Part shown: piece by piece, positions 44,126 through 52,400 of the stretch | How positions within the stretch are numbered: position 1 is the first letter of the stretch | Layout of the letters: every line of letters begins with the position of its first letter | Assembly: GCF_002355415.1 (NCBI RefSeq) | Contig: NZ_AP014936.1 | Span: forward strand, 3,509,501 to 3,573,500 | Direction of reading: 5' to 3' | DNA: 64,000 bases | Origin: Sulfurifustis variabilis | GTDB taxonomy: Bacteria > Pseudomonadota > Gammaproteobacteria > Acidiferrobacterales > Sulfurifustaceae | Notes under the pieces: model-generated | Databases searched by the model: none | Seen by the model: the letters and a program-made list of their open reading frames with translations, nothing else | What the model was told of the DNA's origin: nothing | Made by a program: the position numbers and the translations under genes

Positions 44126-46615
44126 CTAGAGGCAACCCCTGCACACCACCGACCTGCCGAGGACGGCGCCGCCCGGCGTGCTGAGCACGTCGACGCTGAC
44201 CACGACACCGGCGAATCCCGGGGTCGGATGATTCGACTGGTCGAAGGTCCATGCGCCGTTCGCGCCGACCACCGCGGTACCGAGCAGCGTCCCGCCGGTG
44301 TCGGGCCCGAGAAAGACGCTCACGGTGGAGCCGATCGCCGAGCTCCTTCCTTCCACGCGCCAACGGCTGGATGTCGCCACGTACTCCGCCTTCGTCACGC
44401 GGATCTCGCGGGTCACGTTCGCGGTCGCGATGCCGCTCGCGTCGGTGCCGTCGAACGCCTGATAGGTGAAGGGGAAGGTCCCTACCTTTTCCATCGGCCC
44501 GTAGCTGAAGGAACCGTCGGGGTTGAGCACGAAGTTCCGGAGGTCCTCGTCCGCGGTGACGAGCTGCGCGGTGAGCGAATCGCCGTCGGCGTCCGTATCG
44601 TTCGCGAGCACGCCGGGCGCGGCCACCGCGTAGTTGCCGACGCCGCCGCTATCGTCCGGGTTGTAGGCGTCGTTGGCGGCCACCGGCGCGGTGTTGCCCG
44701 GACTGCCCGTCAGGGTCGCGTTCGTCGTGGCCGGGGCCGAGTCGGCGTAGCCGTCGTTGACCACGAGCGTCACGACGAAGCTCGTGCCGCTGCCCTGCAC
44801 GTAGGTGTGCGTCGGCGTCGGCCCGGTCCCGGTGTTACCGTCCCCGAAGTTCCAGCTGTACGTCAGGGGATCGCCGTCGGCGTCGCTCGACGCCGTCCCG
44901 TCGAAGGTGATCGTGGTGGAGTTCGAGGCATACGGCCCGCCCGCGTTCGCCACCGGCGCCGTGTTGTCGGTCACCGTCGCGCTCGTCGTCGCCGGGGCCG
45001 AATCCTGATGGCCGTCGTTCACCGTGAGTGTGACCGTGTAGACGCCGGCCGCCGCATACGCGTGGCTCGGGGCCGCGCCGGTGCCGGTGTTGCCGTCGCC
45101 GAAGTCCCACGCATGCGCGAGCGGCTGTCCCTCCGGATCGGACGAGGCCGCGCCGTCGAACGCGACCGCGAAGCCGGTTTTGCCCGTATACGGCCCGTTC
45201 GCGGCCGCGGTCGGCGCCTGGTTGACCGCCACGGTCGCCGTCGCGTTCGCCGGTGCGGAATCGACCGTGCCGTCGTTCACGGTCAGCGTGACGGTGTAGA
45301 CGCCCGGCGCCGCGTAGGCGTGGCTCGGCGTCGTGCCGGTGCCGGTCGCGCCGTCGCCGAAATCCCAGCTGTACCCCAGCGGGTCGCCGTCGGGATCGCT
45401 CGAGCCCGAGCCGTCGAACGCGATCGGCAGGCCGGCGATGCCGCCGTAGGGCCCGCCGGCGTTGGCGATCGGCGCCGTGTTCCCGCCGGCCGGCGCGACG
45501 GCGAGACAGGTCTGCATGCCGCCGTTCATCTCGGCGGCGTCGGTCAGGCTCAACCGGCGCTCGAGGATCGCGAAGTCGCCCGCGTAGCCCGGCGTGAAGA
45601 CGATGTCGCGCGTCGAGCCGGGCATGAGCAGAGTCTGGTACTGGCGCTGCGCGTGGCCGTAGACCCTGCCGCCCTCGGCGACGACGTCCACGTGCGATCC
45701 GATCATCAGGGGCGCGAGCTCGCGCAGGCCGGCGTTGTAGAGCCGCAGCAGCACGCGCTCGCCCTCGGTGCCGGCGGCGAAGCAGTCGCTGTTCGCGGGA
45801 TCGATAGAAAGATCGATCGGGAGGCCGTCGATGTCGTAGCCGTGGAGCAGGAAGTACTTCGGGCTGTAGTAACGCGTGCTCGTCGGCGCCGGCGGCGTGC
45901 CGTACGCGCCGGTCGCGACGGCTTCGTGCAGAACGGGGTCGACCTCGCTGTAGTAGAGATCGTGCGAGGCGGCGTAGGGCACGCCGGGATAGGCCTCCCC
46001 GGCGGCGGCGTCACGCACGGCCGCGCCGTACAGGCCCATCTGCACCTGCACCTGCGGATGCGTGCCGCTCTGGTAGGTGTACGTCCCGGCCTGGAACGGA
46101 TTGCCGCGAAAGTTGTTCCAGATGTAGACCTGGCGTCCGCCGTTGGCGGCCGCCTCGCGCCCGAAGGAACGCACGCGCGCGCTCGCGCTCGGGCGCGGGC
46201 CCGTGGTGCCGTCCAGCCAGGTCGGCCCGTTGTTGTTGAGCGCGGTGAACGGCATCTCCTGTCCGGGGATCACGATCGAGGTCGGAGCCGGCAGGCCGTT
46301 GCTCAGAAAGACGCGCAGCGCGTTGCCCGCCTCGGCCGGCGCCACCGTGAGCTTCGGCCCGGGCACGGTCGGCGAGGGCAGCGCCGTGATGCACGCGAGC
46401 CGCGCGGCGAGCCCCGTCGTCGCATAGCAGGCGCCGCCCGGGTCCTCGACGTATCCCCACATCGGCACGGTCGTGCCGTCCGGCATCGTCATGTCGAACG
46501 GCTTGGCGGCGAGGTAGTAGTCCACCGCCGCCGCGGGTCCGGCGGCGAGACCCAATGCGCCGAACAGCAGCAGGCCGGGGAGCCGGAATGTTCTCGTCTG
46601 TTGTCCAGTAGGCAT
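44126..46615 (-). CDS. Cupredoxin-like protein with three PKD domains and a cadherin-like tail
   Basis: A secreted protein of 829 residues with a signal peptide ending AAGPAAAVDYY. Residues 60-365 are two multicopper-oxidase-like cupredoxin folds, but the copper ligands are missing: the site aligned with WHCHVEATEH of the third paralogue reads TYQSGTHPQVQVQMG. Three PKD repeats start near 381, 467 and 550 (NxAPxANAGGPY ... WDFGDG ... HAYAxxGVYTVTLTVNDG pattern), followed by a cadherin-like/Ig-like region near 640 (AANDAYNPDD, APGVLANDTDADGDSL) and a beta-rich terminal module ending VVCRGCL. It is probably structural or binding rather than catalytic. It is 18 bases downstream of a second cupredoxin gene in one operon. 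Confidence 0.88.
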   Translation of the reverse strand: MPTGQQTRTFRLPGLLLFGALGLAAGPAAAVDYYLAAKPFDMTMPDGTTVPMWGYVEDPGGACYATTGLAARLACITALPSPTVPGPKLTVAPAEAGNALRVFLSNGLPAPTSIVIPGQEMPFTALNNNGPTWLDGTTGPRPSASARVRSFGREAAANGGRQVYIWNNFRGNPFQAGTYTYQSGTHPQVQVQMGLYGAAVRDAAAGEAYPGVPYAASHDLYYSEVDPVLHEAVATGAYGTPPAPTSTRYYSPKYFLLHGYDIDGLPIDLSIDPANSDCFAAGTEGERVLLRLYNAGLRELAPLMIGSHVDVVAEGGRVYGHAQRQYQTLLMPGSTRDIVFTPGYAGDFAILERRLSLTDAAEMNGGMQTCLAVAPAGGNTAPIANAGGPYGGIAGLPIAFDGSGSSDPDGDPLGYSWDFGDGATGTGTTPSHAYAAPGVYTVTLTVNDGTVDSAPANATATVAVNQAPTAAANGPYTGKTGFAVAFDGAASSDPEGQPLAHAWDFGDGNTGTGAAPSHAYAAAGVYTVTLTVNDGHQDSAPATTSATVTDNTAPVANAGGPYASNSTTITFDGTASSDADGDPLTYSWNFGDGNTGTGPTPTHTYVQGSGTSFVVTLVVNDGYADSAPATTNATLTGSPGNTAPVAANDAYNPDDSGGVGNYAVAAPGVLANDTDADGDSLTAQLVTADEDLRNFVLNPDGSFSYGPMEKVGTFPFTYQAFDGTDASGIATANVTREIRVTKAEYVATSSRWRVEGRSSAIGSTVSVFLGPDTGGTLLGTAVVGANGAWTFDQSNHPTPGFAGVVVSVDVLSTPGGAVLGRSVVCRGCL

Positions 46616-46633
46616 GATTCGTTCCTCCCCAGC

Positions 46634-47983
46634 TCAGGGAATCGGCGTGCCCGGCGGCTCGATGATGACGAAGGTGAGCATCCCGCCCGGGAAGATGTCG
46701 AAATTGGTGAGCTCTTTTTCGTTGTGCGAGTGCCACATGAAGAAGAGGCCGCCGTTCAGGTTCAAACCGCCCTCGCCCGGCGGCAGTTGCCCGAAGTGGC
46801 CGAGGAACGGGCTGCCGCTGTACCAGCCGCCGAAGCTCACGTCCTGCAGCCCGGGGAGCACGACCTTGCTGTCCAGCCGCACGCCGTGATAGGCGCAGTC
46901 CTCCCCGGTCGCCGGATCGATGTTGTCCGGACCCGCGCCGGTGCAGGCGTGCGCGAAGCCGGCCTCGTTCGGATCGCCGTAGATGTCCCAGCCGAGGCCC
47001 TTGCTCGTCCAGCGGAAGATCGCGTCGATCGTCCCGCCCGGCGTGGGCGTGATGGTGAAGTCCGCGACGCCGAGATCCGGTCCCGCTCCCGGCGCGCTCT
47101 CGAGCATGCGGCCGTCGCGCGCGACGATCAGCGAGTGCGCGCCGTGCGGATGGAACGCGTGCTGGTTGCGCCCGAGGTTGACGAGGCGGAGCAGCACCTT
47201 CTCGCCCGGGCGCGTGCGCGCCAGCGCGCCGTAGGGCTGGTTGGGGTGCCAGCCGACGTTGTCCGGCGACAGCGTGTCGACGCCGTTGCGGCCGTTGATG
47301 AACCAGAAGACCGGAAACGCGGTCGTGTTGTCGATGAGCTCCGGAAAACCGAAGTCCACGAGATCGTGGATGAAGGGATCCATCTCCGAGAGCAGGAAGA
47401 GGTACTCGTGGTCGTAGGCGGTGCCGGCGTGCCCGTACGCGGTGCGCTTCGCCGGGTCGCTCTGGTCGAAGCCGGCCGGCCGCACGATGATCGCCCCGTA
47501 GAGCCCCATCTCCACCTGCAGCTCGGTGTTCGTGCCGCTGTGGTAGACGTACGTCCCGGGCTGCGCCGCGGTGAACGCGTAGCTCACGGTGTTCGATCCA
47601 CCGCACGGCGCCGTGTCCTCGGGCGAGCATGCCTCGCGCGTGAGCAGCCCGGGCGCGCCGCCGCTCGCCGTCACCTGGCCCTGGCCGGGGAACACGATCG
47701 AGACGCGCTGCGCGAGCTGGTTGGTGAGGTTCACCGTGACGGTGTCGCCCTGGTTGACGATCAGCGTCGGGCCCGGGAGCTGCACCGCGTTCGTGCCGTT
47801 GCCGTACGCCCAGATCAGGATGCTGTCGCCGTCGGGCGTCGACAGGCTCGCCGATCCGGTCGTGAGGTCGAACGTGGGCCCCGTGATGCCCGGGACGACC
47901 GCGTTGGCCTGGGCCGCGGCGGCGGCGAGCGCCAGCGCGAGACCCGCAACGAGGCGCTTCGCAATAGTCGTCTGCCTGTTCAT
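46634..47983 (-). CDS. Multicopper-oxidase-family protein, HSHN variant
   Basis: An exported two-cupredoxin-domain protein of 449 residues (signal peptide ending AAAAAQANAV). Copper-site positions are partly kept. Domain 1 has TYVYHSGTNTELQVEMG with one His. Domain 2 has NQHAFHPHGAHSLIV near residue 275, equivalent to the HPHLHG motif, and the C-terminal FMWHSHNEKELTNFDIFPGG near 415, where the type 1 Cys of HCH is Ser. Such HSHN forms occur in a known bacterial subgroup of unclear activity. Typical MCOs oxidise metals, phenols or nitrite-like substrates. It lies 30 bases downstream of the canonical-looking paralogue. Confidence 0.88.
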   Translation of the reverse strand: MNRQTTIAKRLVAGLALALAAAAAQANAVVPGITGPTFDLTTGSASLSTPDGDSILIWAYGNGTNAVQLPGPTLIVNQGDTVTVNLTNQLAQRVSIVFPGQGQVTASGGAPGLLTREACSPEDTAPCGGSNTVSYAFTAAQPGTYVYHSGTNTELQVEMGLYGAIIVRPAGFDQSDPAKRTAYGHAGTAYDHEYLFLLSEMDPFIHDLVDFGFPELIDNTTAFPVFWFINGRNGVDTLSPDNVGWHPNQPYGALARTRPGEKVLLRLVNLGRNQHAFHPHGAHSLIVARDGRMLESAPGAGPDLGVADFTITPTPGGTIDAIFRWTSKGLGWDIYGDPNEAGFAHACTGAGPDNIDPATGEDCAYHGVRLDSKVVLPGLQDVSFGGWYSGSPFLGHFGQLPPGEGGLNLNGGLFFMWHSHNEKELTNFDIFPGGMLTFVIIEPPGTPIP

Positions 47984-48013
47984 GTCCGTTCTCCTGTCGG
48001 CTGGCGCATCGCC

Positions 48014-49336
48014 TCAGTTGACGACGATCTCCGTCATGTAACCGCCGTGGTCTTCCTCGTTGTTGCTGAGAAAGTTGAGGTTGGTGGCGTAGAGGAAGTA
48101 CGTCCCCGGCGCGACGCCGGTGGTGTCGAGGATCACGTCGGTCGACTCGCCGCCGCCGAGGTTCACGACGTTCGTGTCGTAGTACACGTTCTGGCCGACC
48201 GTCTGGCCGGGGCCGCGCAGCAGGCGCGCGCCGCGTCCCACCACCCTCATCGGGATGCCGAGCACCGTGACCGTGTAGTGCTGCACGACGCCGAGGTTCG
48301 AGAGGCGCAGCAGGATGCGCTGGCCCTGGCTGGCGGTGATGAGCGCGCTCACCGGCTGCGGCGAGGCCTGCGCGTTGTTGTCCGCGCCCTGCGGGTGATC
48401 GGCGGGGCACGGCGGCAGATCGGGATCGGCGTTCGGCGTGAGGCAGTCGTGCAGCGCGCCGGCGATCGTCGTGTGCGGATAGCCGCGGCCGTTGATCGTC
48501 GGGTACGTGTCGATCATGTCGGCGAAGGGCAGCGGCTGCGTGTCGCGGCTCGCGTCGTGGAACACGTGGTCGAAGGCCTGCAGCTGGATCGCGTACTCGA
48601 CGTCGAAGGCGGTCGAGCCGTCGCCGTCGTTGTAGACGTAGCCGAGCGGCGCGCCCGCCGGTCCGCCTTCCTTGAGCGCGACCGGGCAGGTCCCGCCCGG
48701 GCAACCGGTCGCGTTCTGCTTCGGGTCGACGTAGAGATTGCCGAGCATGCCCATCTGCATGTGCTCGGTGGCCTCCACGTGGCAGTGCCACATGTACGTG
48801 CCGGGCTCGACGTTGTTGTAGAAGTACGTGATGCTCGCCTGCTGGTTGATCGCGACGGCGGACTCGGGCAGGCCGTCGAAGATCGCCGAGGCGTTCGGGA
48901 AACCGTGGTAGTGCACCGTGTGCGGATCGAAGAGGTCCGGCCGCTGGTGCGTGCCGACGTTGGTGAGCGTGACGTAGAGCTCGTCCTCCTCGCGCGCGCG
49001 CAGCGTGGGTGCCGGCGAGTTGGCGCGGAAGACGCCCGTGTCGAGCACGTCGGCCTGCGGGATGCCCGAGACGTTCGAGAAGCTGAAGATGTAGAGCTCG
49101 CGGCCGTCGCCCATCGTGACCCAGCCGTCTCCGCCCGTGAGGTGCACGCACTTGACCTGGTCGAGGTCGACGTCGTCGGCATCGAGCGTGTTGCCGAAGA
49201 GATCCTTTGCCGGAATGCCGTCGCCGTCCTGATCCTCCGGGCACTGCACGAACACCGCGGCGCCCGCGAGCCCGGGCAGCGCGAGGAGCGCCGCGAGGAC
49301 AGCGGCCGGTACGAGTCTGGGTCGGGTGCTTGTCAT
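48014..49336 (-). CDS. Multicopper oxidase-type protein with intact type 1 copper motif in domain 1
   Basis: An exported 440-residue cupredoxin protein with a signal peptide ending GLAGAAV. A calcium-binding-like EDQDGDGIPAKDL is near the N-terminus. Domain 1 has DPHTVHYHGFPNAS (about residue 142) and GTYMWHCHVEATEHMQMGML (about 178-197), supplying His-Cys-His, a further His and Met for a type 1 copper site. Domain 2 (RLSNLGVVQHYTVTVLGIPM, TNLNFLSNNEEDHGGYM) lacks HCH. The arrangement resembles two-domain MCO/nitrite-reductase-like proteins with type 1 copper in domain 1. It is the likely redox-active member of the three paralogues; the substrate is unknown. It lies 68 bases after the giant gene. 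Confidence 0.9.
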   Translation of the reverse strand: MTSTRPRLVPAAVLAALLALPGLAGAAVFVQCPEDQDGDGIPAKDLFGNTLDADDVDLDQVKCVHLTGGDGWVTMGDGRELYIFSFSNVSGIPQADVLDTGVFRANSPAPTLRAREEDELYVTLTNVGTHQRPDLFDPHTVHYHGFPNASAIFDGLPESAVAINQQASITYFYNNVEPGTYMWHCHVEATEHMQMGMLGNLYVDPKQNATGCPGGTCPVALKEGGPAGAPLGYVYNDGDGSTAFDVEYAIQLQAFDHVFHDASRDTQPLPFADMIDTYPTINGRGYPHTTIAGALHDCLTPNADPDLPPCPADHPQGADNNAQASPQPVSALITASQGQRILLRLSNLGVVQHYTVTVLGIPMRVVGRGARLLRGPGQTVGQNVYYDTNVVNLGGGESTDVILDTTGVAPGTYFLYATNLNFLSNNEEDHGGYMTEIVVN

Positions 49337-49404
49337 GGTCTCAGTCTCCGTTTCGCCCGAGGGCGACGCGGCGGAAGGCCTCCCGCCCTCCCGCCGCGTC
49401 GCCG

Positions 49405-52400
49405 CTACGGCTGGTACTCGTCCGCGCCGGTGTCCGGCGCCGCGATCGTGTCGCCGTTTCCGTCCACCGGCCGCGCCTGGCCGTCCACGTCCGTGCCCAG
49501 CAGACCGCCGGTGGCCGAACCGCTGGGCGGCGCGTCCACGGCGGGCGACGTCATGCCGATGTGGTAGTCGCCCGTCACCCCGAGCGGCGTGTAGTAGACC
49601 TGCACGAAGTTGCCGCCCTCGTCCGCGGCGGCGGCCGTCGTGAGCGCGTTGAAATACGGCGCCACGAACTGCGGATCGGCGAACTGGTTGTTGGTGCCCG
49701 CGTAGTTGCAGGCCGCCGGATCGGACCCGGGCGCCGCTTCCGTCAGGATCGACTGGACGGGCGCGAGGCAGGCGCCCGCGACGCCGACGACCCCGAGGTC
49801 CCAGTACGCGCCGCCCGGGTTCGGGAGCAGGTCGGGCGCGGTGTCGTCGTCCCAGTGGAACGAGCGGTTCTGCCAGAAGATGTTTCGCCGCAGCGCGAGC
49901 GGCTGCGACCAGGCCGGGCTGCCGGCGGGCAGCACCGCGTTGAGGCCGAGGCTGTTCGCGCGCGACAGCAGGCCGGCGACGGTCGGCGTGGTCGGATCGC
50001 CGAGGCCCCCTTCGAACGCGAACGTGGAGGTCGCGGTGCTGTCGTTGCGCGCGAGGGTGTTGTGGATGATCTGCACCCGCACCGCGTCCTGCAGCGCGAT
50101 GCCGGCGCCGCCGAGCCCCGAGACGTTGTTGACGATCAGGTTGTTGAACACACGCACCAGGTGCCAGCTGGCGTTGTTGCCGGGGCTCGCGGCGACGTCG
50201 TCGCCGTTCACGTTGCGCAGCGCGATGGCGCCGCCGTCGGCGGCCCCGCCGAGGTTGCCCTGGAGCAGGTTGCGGTCGATCGTGACGTTGCCGCTGCCGA
50301 GCGTGAGGCCGGAGGCGCCCTGGCCGAACACGTCGGGCTCGCCCGCGACCTCGATGCCGCCGCCCCCGCCGCCGATGCCGAGCCCCGCGCCGGGCTGATC
50401 GCCCTGGAATACTTCGTTGAACACGATCGCGTTGCCCGCGATCGTGCCGTTGTCGCTCAGACCGCGATGGGCGATGGCGCCGCCGCCGCTGCGGGCGAAG
50501 TTGCCGCACAGGCTGTTGTCGTCGATGCGGTAACCGTTCGCGCCCTGGTAGATCGCGATCCCGCCGCCGGTCTTGTAACTGCCGTTCTCCCGGATCTGGT
50601 TGTGGCGGATGTCGACCTGCGGGTTCGGGCTGTCGGCGACCGCGACGCCGCCGCGCGCGAAGGCCACGACGGTCGGGTTGCCGAGGCGGATGCCGCCGCC
50701 GAGATTCCCGGCATTGCTCTGCAGGATGTTGTTGCTGACGAGCAGCCGGTTGGCGTAGGCGTTGGCGTAGATCGCCCCGCCGAGATCCGCGAGCGTGATC
50801 TTGAAGCCGTCGATGCGCGCCCGCAGCTCGAGGTCCTCGCGGTCGCCCGAGTAGCCGAAGCGGTTGGGCCCGGTCGCCGGCGGCGCGACGAAGATGCCGG
50901 GCGCCTCGCCGTCCTTCAGGAAGAACTCCGGCGCCACGCCCACCTGCTCGGGCAGGAGACCGATCACGCTGTCGGCTCGATCGCCGTCGCCGTTCGGATC
51001 GGAGAGCTGGCCGATCTTCTGCCGCCACAGCACGAGCGGGTTGGCGAACGCCGGGCCGGCGCTGAAGTGGCTCGCCCAGATCAGCGTGCTGTTGGCGCCC
51101 GCGCCCTGGAGCTTCACGCGCTTCCAGACGACGGGCAGCTCGCGGTAGACGCCCGGATCGACCAAGATCAGATCGCCGGCGCTCGCCGCGTCGATCGCCG
51201 ACTGGATCGTCGGGTAGACCTGGGTCGGGCCGACGCGCAGCACCGCGTAAGGCAACCCGCCGGGCGGCTCGACCGTGACCGTCACGCCCACCTCGGTCGC
51301 GTTGCCGTTGTCGCCGCGCGTGACCGAGAGCTGGCCGGTCTCGAGCCCCACGGGCAGGGGGTTCGGAACGTTGACCACGATCTGGCTCGCGCTCCAGGAG
51401 GCGATCGCGGCCGGGTCGAAGCAGTAGCTGCCGATGCAGACCGAGCCCTTGACCGGACCGAAACCGACCTCGCGCGTGATCATCTCCGGCTCGGTGGGCG
51501 GGTCGTCGGGGAGCCCGTCGTCGTTGGCGTCGCCCGGATAGTCCGGATTGAAGATCCGCAGACTGCGCATCGAGCGGATGCGCAGCGTGTCGCCGGCGCG
51601 CACGAAGGCGGGGGCGTTGCCCGCGGTCAGGTTCATCACGTCGCGGATCACCGGCTCGCCCGCGGGCACCTCGCAGCTCAAGGTCTGCTGCAGGGCGCCG
51701 ACGAACGCCGCCTGGCGGATCACCGGCGTGTCGAGATAGGTCGTGCGCCCCGGCTCGAAGTTGAACGTGTAGCAGGTGGTGCTGTACTGCGTGCGGAAGC
51801 GCGGATCGACGACGAACGTGCCCGGGTTCGCGGGATCCTCGATCGGGCCCGGATGGTTCAGGCAGAAGTGGTGCATCTTCGGACCGACGCCGCTCGGCGT
51901 CGGCAGATTGATGGCGTAGGTCGACGGCGCGAGCCAGTTGTAGGCGCCCCACTCGTCGCCGTAGGTGCGGATGATCTCGCGGCCGCTGTAGTCGACCACC
52001 GAGATGGACATCCACGGCGGTGAAAACTTTTCGGTGAAGCTCGGCTTGCCGGGCGCGATCTCGTTCGCGAAATCGTCGGTGATGAGCCCGACGGCGCGCG
52101 CCGCCTTCGGCACGTCGGTGAACAGGAAGAAGTCCGTCGCCGCGTTCTGGCCGGAGCCGAGGTCGACCTTCTTGCGATCGCACAGGGGCCGCGTGTCGCC
52201 GGCGAAGGGCGCCGCGTTGTCCGGGCTGTCCGGATCGACGCCGGGCAACGGATTGCCGCCGGCGTCGGTCAGGAAGCTGAAGAGCGGCGGCACCTCGCGC
52301 GGCTCGCCCACGCACTTGGCCGGCAGGATCGCCGGGATCGGCGTCGGGCCGAAGTCGACGTTGCGGTCCTCCTCCTTGACGAGCTTGTAGCCGGGCGGCG

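Noticed and set aside
46634-47983. Calling the HSHN-type cupredoxin protein a functional laccase
   Set aside because: The type 1 Cys is replaced by Ser and the domain-1 ligands are mostly missing, so a laccase name is not supported.
43997-49567. Open frame of 1856 codons on the plus strand opposite the cupredoxin genes
   Set aside because: It runs antisense to three genes with clear signal peptides and domains. Its product is low-complexity RG/RR sequence with no recognisable fold.
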